Assembly (NCBI GenBank): GCA_024220505.1
Contig: JAKZZE010000012.1
Coordinates: forward strand, 62,001-126,000
DNA: 64,000 bases
Origin: Rhizopus arrhizus
Lineage: Eukaryota; Mucoromycota; Mucoromycetes; Mucorales; Rhizopodaceae
Direction of reading: 5' to 3'
The position numbers and the translations under genes were made by a program. Every line of letters starts with the position of its first letter. The first letter of the stretch is position 1. Shown here piece by piece: positions 9,320 through 21,000 of this stretch. Below the pieces are notes generated by a model, which was given only the letters and a program-made list of their open reading frames with translations, ran no database searches and was not told where the DNA came from.

Positions 9320-10117
9320 GTAGACTTTAAAGAACGAGATTTTTAGTAAAAGGCTTTTAAAGAAACATAAAGTTTCAACGTATCCTCACTCACAATAAAT
9401 ATATTTTCTTAGCTCCATTCTTTATACGGGCTTTTTTATCTTAAATTCCGAACGCAACACAACACAATTGTTTGAGCTTGCTCATAATAAAACAAAATAC
9501 ACATTTGAAAAATCGAAAACTGGGAAAGGCAAATTCGTTATTTAACGGTTATGACACAGTGTTGCACTCTCTTAATTCAGCCATTTAATTCCCACCCTAT
9601 GAAGTTTTCCCTTTTTTTATTCACCACACCTAATGAAAAAATAAGCCTTTCCAAGTGAAATAAAGTGCAGTAAAACGATCATGATTGTAAACAGTTTGCT
9701 CCGTGCAACTCAAGAGAAAAGATGGCTGACAAGCACAAAATAGAGAAAGATAAATAACAAGAAAATGTGACAGTAAGGACCTCAAGCCTCTATACTTCAC
9801 GGAAAATAACATGAATATCCCCTAGTGTAACTTGCATTATTTAAATCAAAATAAAAGGATTATACATCATAGCTTGCTCCTCTCTTTCTTTCCTGATATC
9901 ATCAATTCATCTAGTGAGTAAAAATGAAGAACCATAGTTGAAATATATCCAAGATATCCATGTAAAAAAAGTATTTGTCCTGATCCCCTGTGCATCTTGG
10001 CTCTTTTAGCCAATCGTTGAAATTTCGGACAAAAGGAAACTTTTATTATTTTTCATGCGAATAAACTATAAAAGTGTATCTTTTTTTTTTTTCTTTCTTG
10101 TATTCTTTATTCACAGT
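9320..10117. other. Intergenic region with AKR promoter
   Basis: No gene is supported between the Vps24 stop and the aldo/keto reductase start. The 60-codon minus-strand frame near 9630-9812 has no recognisable content. The last 110 bp carry a CCAAT box and a TATA-like box listed separately. Confidence 0.6.
10010..10073 (+). promoter_or_regulatory. CCAAT and TATA-like boxes of the aldo/keto reductase
   Basis: CCAAT lies at 10010-10014 and TATAAAA at 10067-10073, 45 bp before the ATG at 10118. A T-rich tract fills the gap to the start codon. Spacing is typical for a fungal core promoter, but no transcription start is known. Confidence 0.45.
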
Positions 10118-11259
10118 ATGGCTCTTAACAGAAAATTAAGTAAGTTCATCGGTTTATTTACTTAATTTTTACTAAGTCTTTGCAGCTTTAAACACTGGTG
10201 CTGAAATTCCTTTGGTTGGTCTTGGTACCTGGCTTTCCAAGCCCGATGAGGTTAGAAAGGCAGTTAAGTATGCCCTTGAGATCGGATATCGTCATTTGGA
10301 TTGCGCCTATGTTTATTGTAATGAAGATGAAGTCGGTCAAGGTATTCGTGAATCTGGTGTACCTCGTGAGGAAATCTTTATTACATCTAAGGTAATAGTT
10401 TTTTCTAGTGCATATTTCATTCATCCAAAGACGTTTTTTTTAGGTGTGGAACACTCACCACCGTAAAGAATATGTAAAGGCAAATGTACGTGCAACACTT
10501 AAGGCTTTAGGTACTGATTACCTTGATCTTTACTTAATTCACTGGCCAGTTTCATTTATTGTAAGTTAGCCATGTGTAAAACAAAAGATGAGTAGTTCAT
10601 TTTCTTTTTGACAGAATCCCAGTACTCCTGAAGAAACACCAACAGTTCCTAATATGGACTATTTGATCCCCAAAAAGTAAGTGTTTAAAAACGCGTAAAA
10701 GGTTTATTCAATCTAAATTGTATTCAGGGATGGAAAAGTTCAAGTTGAAACTGTGGATGACACAGAAACATGGAAAGCCATGGAAGAACTTGTTGAAGAA
10801 GGTCTTGTTAAAGCTATTGGTATATCTAACTATAATATCGAAAGGACCAAGAAAATCTTGAGTATTTGTAAGATTCAGCCTACTATGAATCAAATCGAAC
10901 TTCATCCTGCCCTTCAACAGCCAGAATTGGTCAAATTTTGTCAAGAGAACGGCATCGCTCTCACTGCTTACTCTCCTCTTGGAAACAATGTATATGGTGA
11001 AGAGCGTATTGTAGATGATCCTATCATCAAGTCTGTGTCCAAGAAGTTAAATAAATCTCCTGCACAAGTATGTATTGCTTTTGCTGCTCAAAGGGGCTTG
11101 GTGGTTATTCCCAAGAGTGTCACACCTAGTCGAATAGCTGAAAATTTCCAAGATTTTGTATTACCTCAAGAAGACTTTGATGCCATCGCCTCTTTGGGTT
11201 CACGAAACATTCGTTACAACGATCCCGGAACCAAAGAATGGTTTGTTGATATCTTTTAA
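10118..11259 (+). CDS. Aldo/keto reductase (NADPH-dependent)
   Basis: Five exons (10118-10139, 10186-10391, 10444-10560, 10615-10676, 10728-11259) encode 312 residues, the normal AKR size. The catalytic tetrad is visible: Asp46 and Tyr51 in [13 protein letters not shown], Lys76 in FITSKVW, and His in [28 protein letters not shown] and TAYSPLG are the (beta/alpha)8-barrel signatures and [10 protein letters not shown] is the NADPH-binding loop. It should reduce aldehydes or ketones in the cytosol. The protein resembles fungal glycerol/xylose/aldehyde reductases; the exact substrate is not fixed by sequence. Confidence 0.94.
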
Positions 11260-11807
11260 AAAAAAGCCTTTTATGAATAAAGGAAGGTTATGTACTTATT
11301 TTTAAATATAATTATTAAAAAAAGAATAAGAAGTTGAGGGGGGAGAAGGGACTATGACAAAAAAATTTATTTGATGAATCATTACTTTTTTTTTACGCCC
11401 AATAGCCTTTTTTCTTTAGTTTGGCTCCCATCCCTCCCTTTATTTGTCTTTTGAAATGACTAGCAAAGGCTATAATTATAATATTATTTCTTTAACTACA
11501 TATTTTCTAAGTTTTAGTTATAAACTAATGCAAAGTAGTTACAAGGTATACTGAGCATGCATGTATAAATATATGTATTTCTACCAATAAGGATACATAT
11601 ACTCCTTGTATGCATCATCATCCTACTATATATCAAAACTTCTAAACTCATTTTGTAGTTGCACTTACTTAATAATGACTTCTGAACATATGAAAAATCA
11701 AATTCGTTCAACAAGTAATTATCATTATGATAATTGAAATTTTATTTAATAAAAAGGGGATTATAAAAATCATATAAACATCAAACAAAAAATAAAGTTT
11801 TATAATG

Positions 11808-11852
<45 letters not shown>

Positions 11853-11981
11853 AACTCCTTTTATTAAGTCATGTAAAGCTCCTACTGCATAAATGACCCT
11901 TATTCCCCAATGAAAAAGAAATGCCAGCTAATTTCGTTTTTCTTCTCTTTTTCACTCCTTTTTCTTCTTGTTTATTATCAA
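11260..11981. other. Intergenic region with long poly-A tract
   Basis: No gene is supported. An uninterrupted run of 44 A lies at 11808-11851, preceded by an A-rich stretch. It has no retroposon body or target-site duplication that I could recognise next to it. Confidence 0.6.
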
Positions 11982-12743
11982 ATGGAAAATAGCGAAAGTT
12001 CGTTTCAACTATGGTCACCTCCTACCTTGGACTTGTCTTTAGATTCTTTCTCGACAGAAATTCTAAGCCAATTTGACAAAAACGGTCAAGAAATAAACAA
12101 GAATCCAATTGAACCAGAAGTTTTAAAATCTCAAATGGAACAAAACAAATCATCTTTTTCATACGATACACGATTATCATCAACAATTGAACGTGGGATG
12201 ACACCTTCCTTGATGGATGAAGTGGAATCTTCTTCAACCATCAATTTGTTTAGAAGATCATCTACTTTTCTGAGGAGCAAGTTAAGTGTGTGCAGCAAAC
12301 GAAATTCAGAAGAGATTGGATCCGATTTAAAGCTATCTTCTGTCAGTATCGTTGCCGAAAATACCTCCACACGTCCTTATCCTCCCAAGCCTTTGGAGTA
12401 TTCGCCCGTGATTGAATTACCCTCGGATAACTTTGAGTCAATTGATAGTGTAAGTATCGTTTCAAGTCACGAAGAAGAAGCAACAGAGACAGATATAGAC
12501 CCTTCAAAACGCGAATATGTTACTGTAGAGGTGGATAGTGATCGTGAAAGTTTGGATTCTTCTTCAGTTGTCACTAAAGAATCTGAGATGGAACAACAAA
12601 ACGATCAAGAAAGAGTATATGCAGAGAAGAAAGAGTCATCTGAGTCTATCAAGGCCGCTCCTCATTTTGTGAAGGGCGTCTGTATTAATCAACAACAAAC
12701 AACTCCAAAAAGGAGAAGCATTTTCTTTTTCAGATTTTGTTAA
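11982..12743 (+). CDS. Unrecognised Ser/Glu-rich protein
   Basis: An open frame runs from 11910. The ATG at 11982 (MENSESSFQLW) gives 253 residues and is preferred, because the 24 extra N-terminal residues are translated from a pyrimidine-rich leader and merely look hydrophobic. The protein is acidic and Ser/Glu-rich, with a Pro-rich patch (RPYPPKPLEYSPVIELP), and ends in a basic then aromatic tail (PKRRSIFFFRFC). It is probably largely disordered. No known domain is seen and no intron is needed. Composition looks coding, but it may be lineage-specific. Confidence 0.55.
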   Translation: MENSESSFQLWSPPTLDLSLDSFSTEILSQFDKNGQEINKNPIEPEVLKSQMEQNKSSFSYDTRLSSTIERGMTPSLMDEVESSSTINLFRRSSTFLRSKLSVCSKRNSEEIGSDLKLSSVSIVAENTSTRPYPPKPLEYSPVIELPSDNFESIDSVSIVSSHEEEATETDIDPSKREYVTVEVDSDRESLDSSSVVTKESEMEQQNDQERVYAEKKESSESIKAAPHFVKGVCINQQQTTPKRRSIFFFRFC

Positions 12744-12901
12744 CCTTTCTTTTTTTTATACCTGATTTAACAAACTATTAATTTTAATAACAATAATAAA
12801 TGTTTGACTTACACCCTTTATATGACTCATATGTCCTTTTTTTTTTTTCTTTATTTTTCTCGCAGAGATCACAAGAGCATTAAAGTGGAGGAAATACCCT
12901 T

Positions 12902-13093
12902 CTAAAAGCAAGCTCTCTCTTGGTAAACATCAAATTGTCCAGAAGAGACTATGTATGATGTGCTGTAGCCATGAGGAGCTACTTCTCTTTTTTGTCCACG
13001 GAAAATGGCAAGTTTTTGGGAGTGAAGTATGGGGATTTGGAAAACTCGTAGAATAACAAGGAAATTTCCTAAATCAAGATCAGGTTCGGTCAT
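12902..13093 (-). CDS. Possible small ORF (63 aa), unrecognised
   Basis: The frame starts at MTEPDLDLGNFLVILR and ends QFDVYQERACF. Its base and amino-acid composition looks more coding than the surrounding AT-rich sequence, and no splice signal interrupts it. It could be a short gene, the last exon of one, or chance. No homologue is recognised. Confidence 0.25.
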   Translation of the reverse strand: MTEPDLDLGNFLVILRVFQIPILHSQKLAIFRGQKREVAPHGYSTSYIVSSGQFDVYQERACF

Positions 13094-13430
13094 TTTGAAA
13101 TAATAAAACATATAGTGATAATAAAAGGTTATTAAAAATGCATGGTGAGTATCACTGGGAAACAAATCCCCATAAACTCGTACATGTTAAGATTCGAGAT
13201 TATCAAAATTATAGTTAAATAAAATTATCAGACATACAAAAGAAAATGGAAGAACAGGATACATACTAAAATACTGAAAATGGGAACAGACTATGATGCA
13301 AATGGAAAGGATAAAAAAAATATACCAACTTTGTAAGAATACATTTCTAAAAATTTTCCGAAGATTATAGTAAAAGAGTAAGATAATGATTAACATAGTA
13401 AGAGACATTGTTTTCTCTATTTTTTTCTTT

Positions 13431-13432
<2 letters not shown>

Positions 13433-13470
<38 letters not shown>
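13433..13470 (+). repeat. Poly-T tract (38 T)
   Basis: An unbroken T run ends 27 bp before the proposed ATG of the anillin-like gene. It would lie in the promoter or 5' UTR. Confidence 0.9.
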
Positions 13471-13496
13471 CTTTTTTTCCTTATATTTACGTTAAA

Positions 13497-15128
13497 ATGA
13501 CACTGAAGAGCATGATTAACAATCCTATTTTGGATCAATCAAGTACTTCTTTGCTTATGGACAAGCCTCACCTGAAAGATAGTGACGCATTGCCATTGAT
13601 GCGTCAAACTTCTCGCTTCAGTAAAAATAAATTTCGAAACTCTTTTTTACTCCCCAAAGATAGAATCAAGTCCATTATTCATCATCCACTTATGAATCGA
13701 CAAAAGACACCAAGTGAACCTATTATCCATTACAATGGTCCATTTGAAACATTGGATCAATTACCTGAGGACAAATATGAGTGGATTGTCTCAGAGTCCT
13801 TTGATATGAATGATCAGCCTGCCAATCCATTATTAGATTATCCCAGATCGGTCGTGTTTCGCAAACCTCATCATATCAATGCGTAAATATCTATAAATTC
13901 ATATAGTTTCACTGTTGCTTATTTTTTAATTATATTAGCTCAGCTTTTGGATTTCACGGTACACAAACTCAACGTCCAAAGGCTAAAGGGACTTTTTATA
14001 TCCGAGGTAATATATTAAAAAAGCAGTAAAAAAATAAATACTATTTTTCGTGTTTGTGTGTTTGCTAAAGAAAATAGATTAGTTTTACAAGTCAACAACC
14101 AATACCTATCAAAAACCTGTCATATCAAACCTTCAATTACAATAGAGGATGAGGTATTCTATGGTTCATGTATATTGAGCCAAAGATGTGGAAAAATTGG
14201 TACTCAAGCTACAATGGATGAAACTTATTTGATGTAACTCATAAAATAATAGTAGAAGTACAGTATTTTCTCATTTGTTTTAATATAGCGATTTTTATGG
14301 TGAATCAACTGCCACTTTGTCCGTTCACTCTCGAGCTAAAAACTTCTTTGGCTCAATAAGCTCGCATTTTAACAAACCTGAAATATGCCTTGGTTCACAT
14401 GAATTCGACATCACTATAAGCCCATCAGAAAAGAAGATTGAAAGAATTACTTTACAAAATAGCGAAACAGATGATCAGTATCAAATATTAGTAGTTTATG
14501 GAACATTTGTCAGTACAAATGTCATGACCCTGTTGCAGAATAAACTCATTTACGAAGGATACATTACTGTTTATACAAAAGGCAGATATACACCGGTAAA
14601 AATAAACACAGAGCAAAACCTTTTTTTTTTTTCTATCTATAAAGCTCATTCTTTTTTATATCTGTAGAGATGGAATCGTTATTGGGCTACATTATCACCT
14701 GAAGGCTTCGAATTATATGATTTTGAGTATAAAGAGGTAAATGTCATAAAAAGAAGAGGGATAGCTGAAGCAGCTTATTCATCTCTGTATAGAAACGAAA
14801 AGTACTTTACAAAATACCTCTTGGATCATTATTGGAAGTATTTCATCCACCTATAGATGACGACGAACGCCTTGTTGATGTGGGAAGTCTTGGTCTTGCT
14901 TTACAATTCTCTGAGCATGTATTGGATGAAACAGAAGAGATCACAGACGTCCTTGAGTATCGAATGTATGTCTTGCCTGATGATCTCAAAAGCTGCAAAG
15001 AGTGGGAGAGTGCCTTTACAGAAGTAGCTGCTCTCATTAAAGAATATAGATTCGATGATTGCTTTAATGCCACTCGGTTTGACCGTGATGATAAATCAAT
15101 GTTTATTTCAATCAAGTTTTTGTGGTAA
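13497..15128 (+). CDS. Anillin-like protein with C-terminal PH domain (Bud4/Mid2 type)
   Basis: Six exons (13497-13882, 13939-14006, 14071-14233, 14289-14595, 14668-14736, 14793-15128) join to 442 residues. After a ~130-residue leader comes an anillin-homology-like region (SAFGFHGTQTQRP, ESTATLSVHSRAKNFFGS, ILVVYGTFVS) with a predicted beta-sandwich, then a PH domain starting RWNRYWATLSPEGFELYDFE and ending CKEWESAFTEVAALI. This order matches fungal Bud4/Mid2 and animal anillin C-termini, which organise septins and the division site. ATG at 13497 avoids an upstream poly-Phe frame made by a T run. Its stop is 23 bp from the convergent SDR stop. The PH call is firmer than the anillin call. Confidence 0.72.
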
Positions 15129-15151
15129 ATTCCAAATAATAAAATACTCTT

Positions 15152-16142
15152 TCAATCATCATAATAATCGACATGGCTACCAGATTCAAATTTATCTTGA
15201 CTTAATAAACGAAATAACTTTAATGCTGAATCTTCCATCTTAACCAATTGTCCCTATATAAACAAATGAATTGCTCTTCTCTTTATCATATTTACTTTCT
15301 TACTTCATTTGCCATTTTAGTATAAAGTTTCTTTTGTTCTTCATCACCTAGTGATTCACGAACATTTTTTTGCATCTCGTTAGCTAACGGACCTGGAGCA
15401 TAAGATAGTGTACGAATAGAAGGCTACATTTTAAAATAATTTACATATTATACTTAATTGAATAATTAAGACTCACATTCTCCTTTGTAATCACTTTCAA
15501 TAACATATCACGAGCAGCCTTTCCTGTAGCATAGAGGCCCCAATTAGGAAAAGCTTGAACAGCAAGTAAAGAAGAGATGTTGACAATAGTCATTGTTACA
15601 CTGGCATATTTTTTGAATATACGAATAAAACCAGTTCTATATAACCAAAGCGTTAAAACGTACTGTAATCTTCGTCCTATTCTTACATCAAAGACGTATA
15701 TGAAGTAACATTTAGATCTATATAAGTTTGTATTTCTTCCATTGTATAATCCTCTACTTTTTTCGATAGGTCTCCAGTGGATCCTGCATTATTGATCAAT
15801 ACAACTTTCGTTATAGGTGCAATATCGTTGTCACGCCATTCCTTTTGGTCAATGGATAAGTTGTTTTACTTCTTTCTCTCAATTTCAATGTCTTACATTC
15901 ATCATTTCTTCCAATGGTTTAACAATTGTTTCTTCTACTTGAATAGAGCCCTCTAAGCTAACATTAGCAATAAAGTACGTGTCAACATTAGGGAGTTGAA
16001 CGATTTCAAGTTCTGATCTATTTCTTCCAATCAAAATGACACTTGTTTTTTCTTGAGCATTAGAGGCAAATATTTCTGCAATTGATTTGCCAAAGCCACG
16101 ATTGGCTCCAGTAATTATATAAACTGTGTGTTTTAATAACAT
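15152..16142 (-). CDS. SPR: Sepiapterin reductase-like short-chain dehydrogenase
   Basis: Five exons (16142-15897, 15841-15687, 15636-15477, 15423-15304, 15253-15152) give 260 residues, the length of animal sepiapterin reductase. The N-terminus shows the Rossmann motif TGANRGFG, then VLINNAGS, VNISSLLAV and YATGKAARDM (catalytic Ser, Tyr and Lys). The C-terminus FESGSHVDYYDD closely matches the sepiapterin reductase tail, which sets it apart from other SDRs. The animal enzyme makes the last reduction in tetrahydrobiopterin synthesis; in a fungus the substrate may be another dicarbonyl. ATG at 16142 is chosen over 16217 because the Rossmann strand follows at once. Confidence 0.82.
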
Positions 16143-18080
16143 TTTAATGTGGGAAAAAGAAAAAAAGAAAATTGATAACGCGTTTGTAAAAGAGCTGCTT
16201 TGTGAAACGTCAATCATGGCATAATTCTAACAAATGGAAATCACGGAGAAGTTTTCTAATGGCTTTCAGCACTTTTTCCTGTTATATTATAAAACAGCAA
16301 AAAGTTAATTATAACCGCCTTTTAATAAGCTAAAGGAACAAGAACTGTTTGCTTTACATGAATTTGAGATTTAAAATAGAAACCATGAAATACTTCAATA
16401 AAGCATAATGAAATCTCTAGCTCCAAACAGTGTAGCCAGGAAACATACTTTATAGTATAATTTGTATTAGCTGTCCTTATTCACCTTGCAAGGAAAACAG
16501 TTGATGAACGTGGCTGTGAAAACGATAGCTGCCAAGTTTATTGTCATTTTTTTTTACAGTCAAGTATGCGTAATATATTTTCTTCACTCATCTCAAGTTA
16601 ACGGGATAAGCAACAGCTCAGCTTAACCATTCATCATTCTGACCCAAAACTCCCGTATCGCCGGTTTTATCAATACCTTCTAGATCTTCTTAAGGTCAGA
16701 GAGGCATTTTTACCATCACCATTTTAGCAGGAAGAGCGAGTTGTAGTGTTTGGATTTTGTTGAACATAATCTTATAAGAAAGACAAAAGCAGAAATTGAC
16801 GTTAGAATTTATTTAAACCTTGGCTTGAGAAACTAACAAAAAAGGGGTTGGAAAGAGGACAAAGAAACGTTAGATGTCTAGTTTCAAGCAGGCAAATATG
16901 AATAGAGAAAGAAAATGACATCCATTCTCAAAATAATTGTACCAGCTTGACTTTTCTTTTAGTGGAAAATTCTTTAAAGAAATTAATAAAAAAAATACTG
17001 CACTATTAGAAATGTATTCACACTCCAAAAAAGTATGGGAATCATTTGCTAGACCTGAGACAGCTTTAAGGACATTACAGAACCCAAATCAAGGAGAGAT
17101 AATAATTGCAGAGATATAAAGAATGACATAGAACTATTAAAGGAACTGGTACCAAGGATAAATAGAGAAAAGTTTAATAATAACCAAACAATTGTCTAAC
17201 GGAAATATATTATTTAGACACTGGAACAGATAAAGAGGCATGAAACTCAATCTTAATAGATCTTTGAAAAGAAATGAATTCGCTAAAACCACACTTAGCC
17301 AACTGTTGTTCAGACATATCGGGACAAATACACATTAATACTACTCCCGCATATGGATTACCTTTTCTTCTCTATCTACACTCAACTTCAGTAGATCTCA
17401 TGTAAGCATTTCTTCCTGGTAAATAGTCCCAGCCCAATCATTTACTAATTCTCTACCAAATTTAGAAACCCCAAACTCTAGAGGGCGGGAAAAAAAGTCT
17501 TTCAAAGACCATAGGTAGCCTTTCTTTTATTTCAGTTATAGTTCCAGTATCAGTCTTTTTGATGAATAGAATAAGATATTGAAGAGTGTTCATGAATCAT
17601 GTCCAACAATGCGGTTACAATGGCATTATTATTAAATGTTGTGCTTGTTACTTTACGTTTATACGTATCTATTATTCTGTGAATTCATAGGAGCTGCAGA
17701 GATACGCTGCCTGAAAAATATCTGTAGAAGAAGGTGTAAGTTAATCATTATAAGAGCAAAAATAAATTCCGAAGCAGGTATTAATACAATACAAACATGA
17801 GATACTTCTTTAAGACAAAAGAAACTAAACTGTTTATATGGTATTTCAAAAAGGACGACGGAATGACTCAGGAAGTGCCCTCTACTCCTCCTAAAAAAGA
17901 TAGACACCTTTATCTTACAAACGGATATTTTATTTTGTTAAAAAAGAGCGTGATTATTATGCTGACCAAGAAGCTAAGAGATCATAGACAATTCTTAATC
18001 ATTTTTTTTTACTTCTTTGATTTCCTGATCCTAAATTCACTTTATTCCTTTTCTTTTCTCTTTTTCACCTTTGAACTCGG
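16143..18080. other. Gene-poor region with coding-like fragments
   Basis: This region separates two divergent genes. The plus strand has one 60-codon frame (16937-17119, FSGKFFKEINKKNTALLEMY) of unknown meaning. On the minus strand at about 17640-17230, several short frames read like protein (NAIVTALLDMIHEHSS, RLPMVFERLF, GRELVNDWAGTIYQEEML, CICPDMSEQQLAKCGFSEF) but shift frame repeatedly. It is probably a decayed gene or element; I could not assemble a spliced model. Confidence 0.35.
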
Positions 18081-21000
18081 ATGTCTAGCGATTACAAAAG
18101 TCTTTCAGGCACAATTTTTGGAGACCAAAAAGCCGTTGGGCATGCACTTGTTGAACATTCTGACAACATAATTGAACATACTTGGAATAAGTTGATGCAA
18201 ATAGCTTCAGATCATGTCTCTATTGGCAAATACGATCAGAATCGAAAGCGTATACCAGAAATTGATGTTCAGATGGGATTCTATCGACGTGAAAGAGCAA
18301 TGATGATTAATTTGGATACTTTGTTTAATATTACACATGAAGGTTAACATTTAGCACATAATAAGATTCCACTCTGTATTAACTTATTCAATGCAAATTT
18401 TCAAACAAAGGCAAAGGCTACCTTTCTTTTCTCAGCAAACTTACTACTCAATTGGATGCTGATAATCCCGTCTCCATAGCCCTCTTGAGCCACATCATTG
18501 AGCAATCCACTTTACCAGGTCAGGATATATTACAACAAGTATCGTCTACCATTTTATCCCTGATGGATAAGAAGCCTGGTAGAATTCAACGCATAGTATC
18601 TCTTTTGACTGAACGCTACCACAAATCAAATTTCAGGAATAATATTCGGAAGCAAATAGCTAACTCAACTCAAGGCAATACAAGGCTCAACGCTGCCATT
18701 CTTTGGTCTTTGCTTGCAGACAAATTTGCAGGAGAATTGGTTACTCACATCTGGAAAGATAAAGTTGGCGTTACTTTGATCAAATCATTGGCTGATCCTC
18801 ATGAAGATGCCTTGGTTCGCGTGTTTTCCTTGTTAGCTCTTGAGAAGTTTGCTGCTACTGGTAATAAAATTTTCCGCGTAAATATTGATTTTGTTTATAA
18901 ATGTAAGTATACCTTTTTTTTTTAGCTTATTGTCATGAACGCATTTCTATGAACGATATCAATTTGCGGGATCTTTTGATGACCGTTATGGAAGAATGTG
19001 ATAAGGCTAATAAACGAATCCATATGCTATCTTTTGGAGATACGATCCCCATGGCCTTATTCTCTATTCCTCCCCTTGGTCCTTTAAGGGAAGAATGGGC
19101 AAAGTATGCTCAGTTGAAAATGTGTGCTCAATGGGCTTTAGACCATACTTTTACAAGTAGTGAATACGATATTGTAAGAAAACCAAATTATATACTTAAA
19201 TAAGTCTTGTCTTATGTATCATGATGTAGGTTAATCGCCCTTGGAACCTTAGGCATTTAACTATGATTATGAATCCTTTTGATGCCACCGCTAATATGAA
19301 ATTAGCTAATAATGGACTTGAGGTACTAAATCACAAAATATGAAAGCATTATGCTACTTACATGGTCATTTAGTTGCGTAACGACAAACGCTATTATGAA
19401 TCTATTCGTGGAACAGCCTGTGTTAAAAAAGGGAAATGGTATTATGAAGTGCTGTTAATGAGCCACGGAATTATTCAAATAGGATGGGCTACAAGCAAAT
19501 GCTGCTTCTCTCCTGATGATGGTCAAGGCATTGGTGATGATTACGTAATTTTTTTTAAAAGATCCAAAGTGTATGAACTTATGATATCTTTTGATCATGA
19601 TACATAGAATAGCTTTAGTTTTGACACGTTTCGTGGGACGCTTTGGTCCGATGGTATGTGTATTCAACCCAAAGGCATTCAGTTGCCTAGATGTTCAATT
19701 GGAGATATTGTTGGCACTCTTTTAGATCTTGACAATAGTATCTGCATCTTTTACATCAATGGCAAGGACGTTGGTATGTGTGTTGATCTCGAGCCTACTA
19801 ATCATAAAGACGCTCCAAGTAACCAACCTAGTGTATTTGGAGAAGCAAGGAATAAACCCATGGCCAGTGCAATGTCTTCTTTTGATCACAGGGTAGTTTC
19901 TAACACAGCTGAAAGTACAAGCACTACTTCAGTTGATATTGTTAACCAACAAAGTAAACCTAATTTTAATAGCAAGGCTACCCCTACTGCTACTGCAGAA
20001 ACAACTGTTCCATTCACTGCTAGCTCAGCTGTGCCGGATTTGATTTTCATAGATGAGCTTGCTGCTCCTGTTGAAAGTGCTACTTCTGAAAGTGCTACTC
20101 CTGAAAGTGTTAATTCTGAAAGTATTGATGATGAGGCCACTGTCCAGACTACTACTGCCATTATACATAATCACAATAGCAATGTTTCCGTAGAATCTAT
20201 TAATAGTAATATCGCCAATTGTACTTCTCAAGACAATGTTCCTTCTATACAATCTAGCGAAATCATGGATAGTGTTCCTCCTATTAGAGCTCCTGCTAGG
20301 ACTGTTTCACAAGCCCATACCATCGATAATAACAAAGAATCAGATAATTCTCCTCTAGTTAGGGCTACCGTTGGAACCCCTTGTAATGCTGCTAGGACTC
20401 CCACTAGGGCTTCTACCAGGATTACTGTCAGGGCTGCTGCTAGGACTGCTGCTAGGGCTTCTACTAGGACTTCTGCTAGGACTTCTACTAGGACTTCTAC
20501 TAGGACTTCTGCTAGGACTTCTACTAGGACTTCTACTAGGACTTCTGTTAGAGCTTCTGTTAGAACACTCACTGGATTTCGTGCTAAAGGTCATTATGCA
20601 AAAATGCATCGTGCTAAAGGTCGTCATGCTAAAGATTGGGTTAAAAGGCATGTCAAGACTCCTTTTAATGCCCATGCTAGGACCCTCAATGCTCAAGCCC
20701 ATCTCAAATATCGTATCAAAGACGCAGATAATGTTTCTGTTTCAGTTAAACCTGGTGCTGCTCCAGTAAACAAACATACCATTGCTGTTGCTGATGAACT
20801 AATGGGAACTTCTCAGAAAGTTGATTTAATCAGCGATGTTCAACTTCCTCCTTCTACTTTTGCTGCTACTATGGAGCGTGAATTTCAATCTGTTTTTATG
20901 AATGCATCCCATAAACATGCCACTCTCAGAAAGACTTTGGGACTCTATCCTGCTATTAGCTTAACAGCTAATCAACATGTACGCGTAAATTTTGGTAATG

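Noticed and set aside
13386..13496. Poly-Phe N-terminal extension of the anillin-like protein
   Set aside because: It is translation of a 38-T tract; the ATG at 13497 is a better start.
16937..17119. 60-codon frame MYQLDFSFSGKFF as a gene
   Set aside because: No splice partner, motif or promoter was seen, and the surrounding region looks decayed.
20228..20769. Three long overlapping frames with Leu-Gly, Val-Glu-Val-Leu and Ser-Pro-Ser-Arg repeats
   Set aside because: These are alternative-frame readings of the Arg-Thr-Ser tandem repeat in the RSPRY1-like gene; a short-period repeat keeps several frames open at once.
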